Assembly (NCBI RefSeq): GCF_963667685.1
Contig: NZ_OY763930.1
Span: 846,001 to 910,000, forward strand
Source of the DNA: Maridesulfovibrio sp.
GTDB taxonomy: Bacteria > Desulfobacterota > Desulfovibrionia > Desulfovibrionales > Desulfovibrionaceae
Direction of reading: 5' to 3'
Length of the DNA: 64,000 nucleotides
Positions 8,701-16,702 of the stretch are shown in pieces. The notes beneath the pieces are model-generated. The model made no database searches, was not told the origin of the DNA, and saw only the letters and a list, made by a program, of their open reading frames with translations. The position numbers were made by a program, and so were the translations under genes. Each line of letters begins with the position of its first letter. Position 1 is the first letter of the stretch.

Positions 8701-10240
8701 TCAGCAGAATCGCATCACTGGCATTATCAAAAACAGCCCGGTACTTAATCTCTCTCTCCTTGAGCGCGAGAGTCTGCTCACGGCCCTTCTCCACAAGCGA
8801 CAGGCGCTCCAGCGCCAACCCGACATAAGAAGAAAGGAACAACAGGACTTCAAAATCCTTCTTATCAAGAACAAGCTTAGGGTCATAGGACTGGACAACA
8901 ATCACCCCGACTACTCCCCCCCACAACTTGAGAGGAACTCCCAGCCAGATTTCACAAGCTGACCCGATCAATTCATATTTACCCTTGTCACGCAGCTCCA
9001 AGCGGGTAAGCCTATCTCCAAACAGAGGTTCCCCGGTACGAATTACGTAATCGGTTAGCCCTACCCCCATTTTTCTCGGAGCAGGAGCGGACTCTCTCTC
9101 GTCTGAGAAATACGGGAAACTTATCATATCAGTATCCCGGTCATAGGCGGCAATATAGAAGTTGCGTGCATTCATCAGTTTATTCACCTGCCCCTGCACA
9201 ATAGAGTAGAATTCATCAATACCTGAAACGCGGGACACAGAAAGGGCAATTTCATAAAGGATGTTGTGAACCTTTTCCATCCTGCGGCGCATTGCAACTT
9301 CTTTATTCAGAGATTCATTGAGCCAGAACAACTTTCGGTTCCAGAAAATAATTGCTGCCATTGCTATAGTAAGAAAAGCAAAAACAAAAAGTATTTCTTT
9401 GAAATCAGTAGCCTGATCATAGCGGACATCAAACCATTTGTGGCGTATTTCGCGATGAGCTTCATCATCGATTGCCGCCAGAGCTTTATTGATTATGGAC
9501 AGTGCCAGCGGATATTCAGGAGTAACGCCTATGCGGTGCTCAAATTTATATTTAGTCGTACCGGCAATCTTAAGATTTTTCAGGCCCAACCTGTTCATAT
9601 TGTCAACCACAACAGCCAGATGCCCCACAAAAGCATCTACCTTACCCTTTGTAAGTAGCAGCAAACCTTCTTCCACATCCACACTGCCTACTAAATCAAT
9701 ATCCGGATAATTTTTCTGTATGTAATGGTAACTTGTGTAATCCTGACCGGCCGCAACCCTCATATTATCTAACTGCGAAAGATCATTTACAGACTCCCGT
9801 GAATCGACAGTAACCATCACCAGCGGAAATGATACATAAGTATTTGAAAACAATATCTTCCGTCCGACCATCTCCTCGTTGCTGAGCGCAGGAATGACAT
9901 CCAGCTCATGCCGGTTATATTTCTCCAGAACATCTGCCCATGAGCGGCTGTTGAAAAACTGAAATTCAAGACCGGTGAGAGAGCTGATCATATCAATATA
10001 ATCCGCGATAATACCACTAAATCTACCGTCCTCATCGATAATGGACAGCGGTTCCCAATCAACCTCACTGATCCTCAGCGTCACTCTCTGACGAATAAAA
10101 TCCTTTTCCGCGTCAGTAAGCCCCAGCGAAACCATCCCGCCATTTTGTGCAAGCGCAAAGCGCTCCTCTGATTCATTAGCACTTGAAGCAGGGGAAGCCA
10201 GAACTATCAAAAAGACTAAAGTAAAAAGCAGGAATGGCAT
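5714..10240 (-). CDS. Large hybrid histidine kinase with periplasmic solute-binding domain
   Basis: A sensor of about 1,500 residues of the BvgS/EvgS type. Order: signal-like segment (MPFLLFTLVF), SBP_bac_3 periplasmic domain, one membrane segment (FVFAFLTIAMAAIIFW), GAF, two PAS domains, HisKA with MSHEIRTPMN, ATPase domain (GTGLGLAI), two receivers and an HPt domain (HSLKG). Numbered from an upstream start at 10408, the phosphoacceptors are His844, Asp1276 (second receiver) and His1421. The first receiver is degenerate: VESN replaces the acidic pair, Ser stands at the Asp position (VLLSAKL) and Arg replaces the Lys. The start is uncertain; 10240 gives a clean signal peptide but only a weak ribosome-binding site. 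The ligand is probably an amino acid or similar small solute, from family knowledge. Confidence 0.85.
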   Translation of the reverse strand: MPFLLFTLVFLIVLASPASSANESEERFALAQNGGMVSLGLTDAEKDFIRQRVTLRISEVDWEPLSIIDEDGRFSGIIADYIDMISSLTGLEFQFFNSRSWADVLEKYNRHELDVIPALSNEEMVGRKILFSNTYVSFPLVMVTVDSRESVNDLSQLDNMRVAAGQDYTSYHYIQKNYPDIDLVGSVDVEEGLLLLTKGKVDAFVGHLAVVVDNMNRLGLKNLKIAGTTKYKFEHRIGVTPEYPLALSIINKALAAIDDEAHREIRHKWFDVRYDQATDFKEILFVFAFLTIAMAAIIFWNRKLFWLNESLNKEVAMRRRMEKVHNILYEIALSVSRVSGIDEFYSIVQGQVNKLMNARNFYIAAYDRDTDMISFPYFSDERESAPAPRKMGVGLTDYVIRTGEPLFGDRLTRLELRDKGKYELIGSACEIWLGVPLKLWGGVVGVIVVQSYDPKLVLDKKDFEVLLFLSSYVGLALERLSLVEKGREQTLALKEREIKYRAVFDNASDAILLMDLELRFISANPEAVSMFRFSSEEDLLATNLNDIISPEQPAGFSAGILSPDWGQTALKDSEIDFDIVCRRKDGEDFFASVRARKLEIAGTPLVQATLSDVTENRRTKKELEDTNQRLNDIVDFLPDPTIVIDSKGIIQAWNKAVEEVTGVSKEYMLGKGNYEYSIPFYGERRPILIDFALKEDLAPLADRYESLERRGDMLYSEVYTPKAFDGDGAYLWGVAGPLRNRAGEIVGAVECMRNVTERKQVELELNRAKLAAEAATRAKSEFLANMSHEIRTPMNSILGFGHLMQNAGLEPAQRENLDKIMSSADSLLSIIGDILDFSKIEAGKFVLENVKFKLDNVLEKICNMVTVKAEFKGIDFVLSVDHDVPFSFHGDPLRLEQVLTNLVNNAVKFTEAGGVSLIVSCENACKEDSLIKFTVRDSGIGLSSAEISQLFNSFTQADASTTRKYGGTGLGLAIARSLVELMGGAVKVESQPGVGSSFHFTVPLNAAENDNPPRLHRFKDCAGILVVESNRVAREFVRSTLEQAGFSVSVDSSAASVIRRIASPGGMNGVDFVLLSAKLHDLPVLDVVERIKETAETANIPVILMVPVAVDDAFRSEAVLVGVDGFVSRPLTRISLYKALCNEFNEQVTTVASGDFEKVDNNFAFSSSPPRILLVEDNELNQQVARRILEDMGMEVAVAGNGRKALDALANDVYNLVLMDIQMPEMDGLTATKIIRSDMRYRNLPIIAMTAHAMPDDRRKSLEAGMNGHLTKPINTQELKRALAKYLVTEPAFYPPVQEVVQDNDFLPVDLPGIDTSRGLLNTGGNREGYMKVLLGFRDGFTDFPAELKKVLDVSGPEQALMKVHSLKGIAGNIGATRLYELCRFLEGGLRDEDATDCAGELEDLAAELNKIIKGLNGMTSVKAQPAIEHVFNKEKSFNLIGKLYMMLGEGDAESGDVLDELRVHFNIKEYEKQLDELIRHIDNFDFEDGRSVLERIAEQLGITLENG

Positions 10241-10383
10241 ATGCCTAAACAAAGATACAGACACCCGTGGTGTATCGAAAAATGAAATCACTGGTTCCCC
10301 ATGAGATACTGGTTGCAACGTTGTCTCGAGATTATCAGCTGCATTCTCAATGGACAAGTGACACCTGCATGCGGCGAGACTAG

Positions 10384-10401
10384 TGGTAACTATACACACC
10401 A
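10384..10401. promoter_or_regulatory. Operator-like box A (TGGTAA-N6-ACACCA)
   Basis: An imperfect copy of the 18-bp palindrome TGGTAA-N6-TTACCA found five times around the TyrR-like activator gene. It lies between the kinase gene and the activator. The half-site spacing equals that of the known TyrR box (TGTAAA-N6-TTTACA). Box B follows 73 bp downstream. Confidence 0.5.
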
Positions 10402-10456
10402 CAGACACGGTTAAAACTAAGGTTATTCATACTAGATTCAAGACAGCTGCACCTAG

Positions 10457-10474
10457 TGGTCTAAAAAGTTACCA
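10457..10474. promoter_or_regulatory. Operator-like box B (TGGTCT-N6-TTACCA)
   Basis: The right half-site is perfect and four of six bases match in the left. It lies 63 bases before the activator ATG and 73 bp from box A, which would place both on the same DNA face. Autoregulation of the activator is the likely role. Confidence 0.5.
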
Positions 10475-10536
10475 TTTTGGTTTATTTTAATTACAAACAA
10501 AGTTATCCTGCTTCAAGACCGACATAGGAGAATGAT

Positions 10537-12162
10537 ATGTCTGAAAACCAAAAATACAAACTTCTGTTTAAAGACCGGATCGGAATTGTTTTTGACATCA
10601 CTAAACTGATGCTGGAACACAAGCTGAACATCATCAGCATGGAAGTAGAGCAAAGGGACGGTTTTGCCCGCATCTCGCTGGAAATTGAAGAAGGTCACTC
10701 TTACAAATCATCTGAAATACTGGAGCTATTCTCATCTCTTCCAGGAATCGACAGCCAGAGCGAATTAAAAAGACTGCCCCAGGAAAAAAGGGAAAAATGG
10801 TTCCGCACTTTGTTTGATGGCATGAGCGAGGGCATTGTCTCCGTCAACTCCAAAGGAATCATCAACACGGCCAACAGTGTTGCCTGTCATATTTTGAATA
10901 CTCCTTACGAGAGCCTGGTAAACACATATGTTGCTGAAATTACACCTAAAAACAATCTACTCATGGAATGCATGCAGAAACGCATTCCCGTAAACAGAAG
11001 AAAATCTGCGGTCACCAGCACAGGGCGGGTGGATTTTTATGGCTCAGCCAAACCTATCCTTGATTCACAGGGAGAATTCGTCGGTGCAGTGCTGCTTATG
11101 AAAGACCTGCAGGAAGTAAAGGCTATGGTCGACGCGGTCATGACCCCGATTGACTTTAAATTCGATGATTTTATTGGAGAAAGTCCTGCCATCCAAAACC
11201 TGATTACCTTTGCCAAGCGCATTGCCGAACTGGATACAATTGTCTCCATCACCGGGGAAAGTGGAACAGGCAAAGAACTTTTCGCCCGCGCTATCCATTT
11301 TGAAAGCGGGCGCCCCGGACCGTTTATCCCTATCAACTGTGCGGCCCTGCCGGAACAACTGATTGAAAGTGAACTCTTCGGCTATATTGACGGAGCCTTC
11401 ACCGGAGCAAAAAAGAAAGGCAAGCCCGGACTTTTTGAAGCGGCCCACAACGGGACGATTTTCCTTGATGAAATAGGTGATATGCCGCCGGGACCACAGG
11501 CTAAAATACTGCGTGTATTGCAGGAGGGGTGCGTACGTCGCATCGGCGGAGTTGAGGAAATTCCGGTTAATGCCAGAGTCATCACCGCAACGAATAAAAA
11601 CCTAACCGACATGGTTGCTAGCGGAGATTTCCGAGAAGACCTTTTCTACCGCATCAATGTACTGAACATCCAGATTCCACCCTTGCGTGAAAGAAATTCT
11701 GACATAACCCTTATGGCCGGTATTTTTCTTAATCGTTTCAACCGTAAGCTGGAGAAAAAGGAACAGACAATCAGTAGCAGTGGTCAGGAAAAACTCCTTG
11801 CTTACAGTTGGCCGGGCAATGTGCGCGAATTGCAGAATGTTATTGAACGGGCCTCTATTTTCAGTAATTCCAATGAAATTTCTGCTGACTCAATACATAT
11901 CAAAGCCGGGCAGCAAACCACCTGCGGCCAGCAGTGTAAAACTATTCCTGTTACAATCCAGAACGGGTCTTCGCTGAAGGAATTGACCGGCAATTATGAA
12001 GCAAAAATATTACTCGATACACTCAACACTAATTCTAGTATCCGTAAGGCAGCCTGCAAGCTGGGCATTTCCCACACGGCCCTGCTCAAGAAAATTCAAA
12101 AACATAAATTATCTAACAAAAACAAATTTACCTCATGGGAACAGGCCGGCGCTGCCGGATAA
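10537..12162 (+). CDS. TyrR-like sigma-54-dependent activator (ACT-PAS-AAA-HTH)
   Basis: 541 residues. N-terminal ACT-like domain (about 5-75), PAS (about 85-195), and an AAA+ sigma-54 activation domain with Walker A GESGTGKE, the sigma-54 contact loop GAFTGA, Walker B GTIFLDEIGDMP and an arginine-finger region (FREDLFYRINVL). A C-terminal helix-turn-helix of TyrR type (IRKAACKLGISHTALLKKI) follows. There is no receiver, so an effector bound by the ACT or PAS domain, probably an amino acid, should control it. A -24/-12 promoter and three of the five boxes lie directly downstream, in front of ald, so it most likely activates alanine catabolism. A rho-independent terminator closes the gene. Confidence 0.88.
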   Translation: MSENQKYKLLFKDRIGIVFDITKLMLEHKLNIISMEVEQRDGFARISLEIEEGHSYKSSEILELFSSLPGIDSQSELKRLPQEKREKWFRTLFDGMSEGIVSVNSKGIINTANSVACHILNTPYESLVNTYVAEITPKNNLLMECMQKRIPVNRRKSAVTSTGRVDFYGSAKPILDSQGEFVGAVLLMKDLQEVKAMVDAVMTPIDFKFDDFIGESPAIQNLITFAKRIAELDTIVSITGESGTGKELFARAIHFESGRPGPFIPINCAALPEQLIESELFGYIDGAFTGAKKKGKPGLFEAAHNGTIFLDEIGDMPPGPQAKILRVLQEGCVRRIGGVEEIPVNARVITATNKNLTDMVASGDFREDLFYRINVLNIQIPPLRERNSDITLMAGIFLNRFNRKLEKKEQTISSSGQEKLLAYSWPGNVRELQNVIERASIFSNSNEISADSIHIKAGQQTTCGQQCKTIPVTIQNGSSLKELTGNYEAKILLDTLNTNSSIRKAACKLGISHTALLKKIQKHKLSNKNKFTSWEQAGAAG

Positions 12163-12187
12163 TCTTGTTTACTCCTCACCGAAATCT

Positions 12188-12227
12188 ATCCCCGCACCCA
12201 GTTTCATGGATGTGGGGATCTTTTTTT
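12188..12227 (+). terminator. Rho-independent terminator of the activator gene
   Basis: ATCCCCGCA (12188-12196) pairs with TGTGGGGAT (12211-12219), followed by C and seven T. It starts 25 bases after the stop codon. Confidence 0.85.
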
Positions 12228-12244
12228 GGAATCTTTTGTTACCA
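12227..12244. promoter_or_regulatory. Operator-like box C (TGGAAT-N6-TTACCA)
   Basis: The right half-site is perfect and five of six bases match in the left. It begins at the end of the terminator T-run, about 290 bp upstream of the sigma-54 promoter of ald. Confidence 0.5.
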
Positions 12245-12300
12245 TAGTTCTCCCGTTTATTTCCGCCAATAAGCTATCAATTCGGTACATTTCTACTCAA

Positions 12301-12318
12301 TGGTAATTTTTATTACCA
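12301..12318. promoter_or_regulatory. Operator box D (perfect TGGTAA-N6-TTACCA)
   Basis: A perfect palindrome, extended to eight bases per arm (ATGGTAAT and ATTACCAT). It is 74 bp from box C and about 215 bp upstream of the ald promoter, a normal place for an enhancer-like site bound by a sigma-54 activator. Confidence 0.7.
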
Positions 12319-12371
12319 TCGTTATAAAACTACACAATTTCTGGCTCTTATGCCTCATTCAACCTAGTAGG

Positions 12372-12389
12372 TGGTAACTTATCTGACCA
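12372..12389. promoter_or_regulatory. Operator-like box E (TGGTAA-N6-TGACCA)
   Basis: The left half-site is perfect and five of six bases match in the right. It lies 71 bp from box D and about 145 bp upstream of the ald -24/-12 promoter. Confidence 0.6.
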
Positions 12390-12531
12390 GTGCCTGTCGA
12401 ATGGAAACTCTGCCTAAACATCGCATTATTTTGTGAATATCCGCACAATCTTTAATTTTATTTTCTAACTAGCAGTTTTTACAGATATTAAACACAACAA
12501 AAAACGCAATCACACTTAAAAATTAACAGTT

Positions 12532-12546
12532 TGGCACACGTATTGC
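12532..12546 (+). promoter_or_regulatory. Sigma-54 (-24/-12) promoter of ald
   Basis: TGGCAC (12532-12537), five bases, then TTGC (12543-12546) match the RpoN consensus in sequence and spacing. Transcription should start near 12558, about 87 bases before ald. The adjacent gene encodes a sigma-54 activator. Confidence 0.9.
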
Positions 12547-12644
12547 CATAGGGGAAGCCAACGAGAAGAGTTCAAACTTCTTTCACAAATTATCTGCCTC
12601 GTTGTGATTGCGGGGTAATAACAAACAAATCAGGAGAGTTGGAA

Positions 12645-13766
12645 ATGAAAGTCGGTATCTTGAAAGAAATCAAATCTGAAGAAAACAGAGTTTCCATGAC
12701 ACCTTCCGGTGTTGAAGTTATGATCGCAAACGGCCACGAACTTCTGGTTGAAAAATCCGCCGGTATCGGCAGTGGTTTTTCTGATGAGGACTATGTCGCA
12801 GCAGGAGCAAAGATCATCGACAATCCCGCAGAAATATATGCGGAATGCGAGATGGTCATGCATGTTAAAGAACCTCAGGCTTCCGAGTACGACATGGTAC
12901 GCGAAGGCCAGATCGTTTTCACTTATTTCCACTTTGCCCCTGACGAGCCGCTGACCCGCGCCTTCATCAAAAACAAATCCGTAGCCATCGCTTACGAAAC
13001 AGTTGAAGGCTCCAAAGGGGACCTGCCCCTGCTGACCCCCATGTCTGAAGTCGCCGGTCGCATGTCCGTTCAGGAAGGTGCAAAATACCTCGAACGCTAC
13101 TTCGGCGGACGCGGCATGCTCATGGGCGGAGTAACAGGTGTTGCTCCCGCAAACGTTGTTGTTATCGGCGGCGGAGTTGTAGGTACCAACGCAGCACAGA
13201 TGGCTTGCGGTCTTGGTGCCAAGGTAACCATTCTCGACATGAACCTCGAAAGACTCCGTTACCTCTCCGAAATCATGCCGAAGAACTGCTTCCCCATGAT
13301 GAGCAGCCCCGCACTGCTTCGTGAACTGGTTCAGGAAGCTGATGTTGTTATCGGTGCTGTTCTGGTTGCAGGAGCAAAAGCTCCCAAACTGGTTACCCGT
13401 GAAATGCTCAAATCCATGAAAGACGGTTCTGTAATCGTTGACGTAGCTATTGACCAGGGCGGTTGTTTCGAAACTTCCAAGCCCACCACCCACGGTGATC
13501 CCGTATTCGAAGTAGAAGGTGTTATCCACTACTGTGTAGCAAACATGCCCGGCGCAGTACCCATGACTTCCACCATGGCTCTGACCAACGCAACCCTGCC
13601 TTACGCTCTCCAGCTCGCCAACAAAGGCTGGAAAAAAGCAGCTCAGGACAGCCACGCTATCAGAACCGGTATCAACATGGTCGGCGGTAAGGTAACCTTC
13701 CAGGGCGTAGCAGATGCATTCGACCTTGAATACACCCCCGTTGAAGGCGTTATTTACGACAACTAA
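12645..13766 (+). CDS. ald: Alanine dehydrogenase
   Basis: 373 residues, the normal length. It catalyses NAD-dependent oxidative deamination of L-alanine to pyruvate and ammonium in the cytoplasm. The N-terminus (MKVGILKEIKSEENRVSMTP) is typical, as are the pyruvate-site region (VMHVKEPQ with its Lys, TYFHFA with its His), the Rossmann stretch (VVVIGGGVVGTNAA) and the C-terminal MTSTMALTNATLPY segment. The ATG at 12645 follows an AGGAGAG site; a TTG two codons upstream is less likely. It is the first gene after the sigma-54 promoter and heads a cluster with an alanine symporter and alanine racemase. A 341-codon open frame on the opposite strand is a codon-bias shadow. Confidence 0.96.
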   Translation: MKVGILKEIKSEENRVSMTPSGVEVMIANGHELLVEKSAGIGSGFSDEDYVAAGAKIIDNPAEIYAECEMVMHVKEPQASEYDMVREGQIVFTYFHFAPDEPLTRAFIKNKSVAIAYETVEGSKGDLPLLTPMSEVAGRMSVQEGAKYLERYFGGRGMLMGGVTGVAPANVVVIGGGVVGTNAAQMACGLGAKVTILDMNLERLRYLSEIMPKNCFPMMSSPALLRELVQEADVVIGAVLVAGAKAPKLVTREMLKSMKDGSVIVDVAIDQGGCFETSKPTTHGDPVFEVEGVIHYCVANMPGAVPMTSTMALTNATLPYALQLANKGWKKAAQDSHAIRTGINMVGGKVTFQGVADAFDLEYTPVEGVIYDN

Positions 13767-13848
13767 TCGTACGAAAAATCTGCTGACAATTCAGATCAAT
13801 AAGTAAACCAGGAAGACTGCCTGAAGTGAAATAAAACAATCACATAAA

Positions 13849-13890
13849 GCACTGGAGCCTTGCGCGGCCGCGCTGCGCAAGCTTCAGTGC
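13849..13890 (+). other. Strong hairpin between ald and the alanine symporter gene
   Basis: GCACTGGAGCCTTGCGC (13849-13865) pairs with GCGCAAGCTTCAGTGC (13875-13890), with one G-U pair and one bulged C. No T-run follows, so it is more likely an mRNA-processing or stabilising element, or a partial attenuator that lowers symporter expression relative to ald. Confidence 0.6.
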
Positions 13891-14002
13891 CTTCCTAAAC
13901 CCCACAGGGAAAGAGGTCCGGTCTGCTCACCGGGAACCTTACACCACAGCTGGAGTTCTTTCGGCAGTCTGGGAGTAACCTGTAAACTGACAAGGGGATG
14001 AT

Positions 14003-15391
14003 ATGGAATTCTTGACCTTACTGGACGGACTGGTTGGAAAAATAGGAGCCTTCGCATGGGGACCGCCCATGCTTGTACTGCTCGTAGGAACCGGAATATG
14101 GTTAACTTTCTCACTGCGCGGATTGCAGTTCAGAAAACTGTGGTACGCCCTCTACCTCGCCCTTATTAAACGCAAAGAAGCTACTGACGAACCCGGCGAC
14201 ATCACCCACTTTCAGGCCCTGATGACCGCACTTTCCGCAACCGTTGGAACCGGTAACATAGCAGGCGTGGCCACAGCTATCGCTGTCGGTGGCCCCGGTG
14301 CATTGTTCTGGATGTGGATCACCGGTCTTGTCGGCATGGCCACCAAATACGCGGAAGCAGTGCTCGCTGTTAAATACCGTATCGTTGATGAAAACGGTGA
14401 AATGAGCGGTGGTCCCATGTACTACATATCCAAGGGACTCAATATGCCCTGGCTGGGAACTCTTTTCGCAGTGTTCGCATCTATCGCCTGTTTCGGTATC
14501 GGTAACATGGTTCAATCAAACTCCGTTGCCGACGCTGTTGAAGCCACTTACGGCGTTTCTCCTTACATCACCGGCGGAATACTGATGGTCCTTACCGCTG
14601 CCGTTATCCTCGGCGGAATCAAAAAAATCGGTAAAGTTACAGGACTGCTTGTTCCTGTCATGATCGTCTTCTATATGGCCGGCGCATCCTACATCATTCT
14701 GGCCAACATCTCCGCTGTTCCTGCTGCTTTCGGCCTGATCTTCGAACAGGCTTTCAACCCCACTTCCGCAGTCGGCGGTTTTGCAGGCGCAACCGTAATG
14801 CTCGCTATTCGCATGGGTGTTGCCCGCGGTGTATTCTCCAACGAATCAGGTCTTGGTAGTGCTCCAATCGCTGCTGCTGCCGCACAGACCAAGCAGCCTG
14901 TAACCCAGGCACTGGTATCCATGACCCAGACTTTCATCGATACCATCATCGTCTGTACCATGACCGGACTCGTGCTGATTATTACCGGTGCATGGTCCAG
15001 TGGCGCAACCGGTGCAGAACTGACCACAGTGGCATTTTCAGCTGGTATGACAGGCGGTGCGCACATCGTTACCATCGGGCTGGTCCTTTTTGCCTACTCC
15101 ACTATCCTCGGCTGGTGTTATTACGGCGAAAAATCGATGGAATACTTGTTCGGCGTTAAGTCTATCCTGCCTTTCCGTCTCGTTTTCATCTGCTTTGTAG
15201 GCATCGGTGCCATCGCCAAACTCAGCTTTGTATGGAACATCTCAGACACTTTCAACGGTCTCATGGCTATCCCGAACCTTGTCGGTCTGCTCTTGTTGAC
15301 CCCGGTTGTTGTGGCTGAAACCAAGAAGTACTTTGAAAAGAAAAATTCCTCTGACGCAGCACCTTCCGCTGCTGCTAAAACCGACAAATAG
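14003..15391 (+). CDS. Alanine/glycine:sodium symporter, AGCS family
   Basis: 462 residues, the normal size for this family of inner-membrane carriers that import alanine or glycine with sodium. Family signatures are the [19 protein letters not shown] segment, the GPGALFWMW stretch, [16 protein letters not shown] and [19 protein letters not shown]. About eleven membrane helices can be drawn, with a hydrophilic tail of about 20 residues. An AGGGGATGAT site precedes the ATG. It lies 236 bases after ald with a hairpin between, and presumably supplies the dehydrogenase. Confidence 0.95.
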   Translation: MEFLTLLDGLVGKIGAFAWGPPMLVLLVGTGIWLTFSLRGLQFRKLWYALYLALIKRKEATDEPGDITHFQALMTALSATVGTGNIAGVATAIAVGGPGALFWMWITGLVGMATKYAEAVLAVKYRIVDENGEMSGGPMYYISKGLNMPWLGTLFAVFASIACFGIGNMVQSNSVADAVEATYGVSPYITGGILMVLTAAVILGGIKKIGKVTGLLVPVMIVFYMAGASYIILANISAVPAAFGLIFEQAFNPTSAVGGFAGATVMLAIRMGVARGVFSNESGLGSAPIAAAAAQTKQPVTQALVSMTQTFIDTIIVCTMTGLVLIITGAWSSGATGAELTTVAFSAGMTGGAHIVTIGLVLFAYSTILGWCYYGEKSMEYLFGVKSILPFRLVFICFVGIGAIAKLSFVWNISDTFNGLMAIPNLVGLLLLTPVVVAETKKYFEKKNSSDAAPSAAAKTDK

Positions 15392-15432
15392 TTTCGTAAA
15401 AGCGAACGAAATACGGACCCCACATAGACTTT

Positions 15433-15460
15433 CCTCCGGGTGCTTACCACCACCCGGAGG
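15433..15460 (+). other. Hairpin between symporter gene and alr
   Basis: CCTCCGGGTG (15433-15442) pairs perfectly with CACCCGGAGG (15451-15460) around an eight-base loop. No T-run follows. It could be a weak terminator or a 3' mRNA-end stabiliser. Confidence 0.5.
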
Positions 15461-15527
15461 GGGTCTACCCAAATTTTAACCTGCAAACCGACCATTCATA
15501 AAGGCCGGCAGGAAAGTGAGGTAGTCC

Positions 15528-16673
15528 ATGTACAATCCAGCATCATTCGCCCCGGTCTGGGCTGAAGTGGACCTGAAGGCGATCAAACACAATTTTGGCG
15601 AAGTACAGCGGCTGGTCAAGAACAAATCCAGAATCATGGCTGTGGTCAAGGCCAATGCTTATGGACACGGCATCAGCAATGTTGCCGAAGCATTAGATGC
15701 TGCCGGGGCAGACTATTTCGCTGTTGCACGTCTGGATGAAGCCGTCTGCATAAGGGAACAGGGCATTAAAAAACCGATTCTGATTCTTGGCTATACTCCA
15801 CCGGAAGCAGCGGCGGAATTATTCAGGTACAACATAACACAGACGGTATTTTCAACAGACTATGCATTGCGGCTCAATGAAAAAGCCCGGAACTGCGGCA
15901 AAATAAAAATCCATATAAAAGTAGACACGGGAATGGGCCGTCTAGGGCTGGTTCATGAAACCTTGAACGGTATGCTGCCGGAAAATGTAGTAGTCATTCA
16001 TCAGCTGCCCCATCTGGAAACCGAAGGAATTTTCACCCATTTCGCGGCCAGCGACAACGCGGACAAGACAAGCGCGCTCAGCCAGCTGCAAAAATTCAAA
16101 AAAATCCTTGCAGATCTTGAGCAAAGGAGCATCCGCATCCCTATCAAGCATGCAGCCAACAGCGCGGCAATCATAGATCTCCCGGAATCATACTTAGATA
16201 TGGTCCGCCCGGGAATCATGCTCTACGGACTGTACCCATCAAACGGAGTACACCAAAAAAATGCAGCGCTGAAACCGGCAATGCAGATCAAAGCCCGTAT
16301 CGCACAGGTAAAAGAAGTTCCTGCCGGGTTCAAGATCAGCTACGGACATACATACACAACCCACATACCCACAAAGTTAGCCACAATTCCGCTGGGCTAT
16401 GCGGATGGATACAGAAGACAGCTGTCATCAGCCGGGAAAGTACTGGTTCACGGACAACAGGCCCCGGTAGTGGGCCGGGTCTGCATGGACCAGAGCGTAA
16501 TCGACGTTGGGAAAATTAAAGATGTTACAGCCGGGGATGAGGTAGTCATAATCGGGCATCAGGGGGAAGCTGAGCTGTCAGCGGAAAGACTCGCCTGTGA
16601 ACTTGGAACCATCAACTATGAGATAGTTTCCACTCTCATGTCGAGAGTGACCAGAATATATCACGAAATATAA
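15528..16673 (+). CDS. alr: Alanine racemase
   Basis: 381 residues, the usual length of this PLP enzyme that interconverts L- and D-alanine. The PLP lysine is Lys41 in AVVKANAYGHG, the catalytic tyrosine on the other face is Tyr272 in ISYGHTY, and GYADGY and VVGRVCMDQ are further signatures. The protein is cytoplasmic, with an N-terminal TIM barrel and a C-terminal beta domain. In this setting it may both feed D-alanine into ald-based catabolism and supply cell-wall D-alanine. The ribosome-binding site is GTGAGG. The gene is followed by about 600 bases without a gene. Confidence 0.95.
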   Translation: MYNPASFAPVWAEVDLKAIKHNFGEVQRLVKNKSRIMAVVKANAYGHGISNVAEALDAAGADYFAVARLDEAVCIREQGIKKPILILGYTPPEAAAELFRYNITQTVFSTDYALRLNEKARNCGKIKIHIKVDTGMGRLGLVHETLNGMLPENVVVIHQLPHLETEGIFTHFAASDNADKTSALSQLQKFKKILADLEQRSIRIPIKHAANSAAIIDLPESYLDMVRPGIMLYGLYPSNGVHQKNAALKPAMQIKARIAQVKEVPAGFKISYGHTYTTHIPTKLATIPLGYADGYRRQLSSAGKVLVHGQQAPVVGRVCMDQSVIDVGKIKDVTAGDEVVIIGHQGEAELSAERLACELGTINYEIVSTLMSRVTRIYHEI

Positions 16674-16702
16674 TTTTTAAACTTTACGGCAGGAAACCTC
16701 AA

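Noticed and set aside
12630..13655. A 341-codon open frame antisense to ald
   Set aside because: It mirrors the ald coding frame, is rich in Gly, His, Cys and Phe, and has no ribosome-binding site; it results from strong codon bias in ald.
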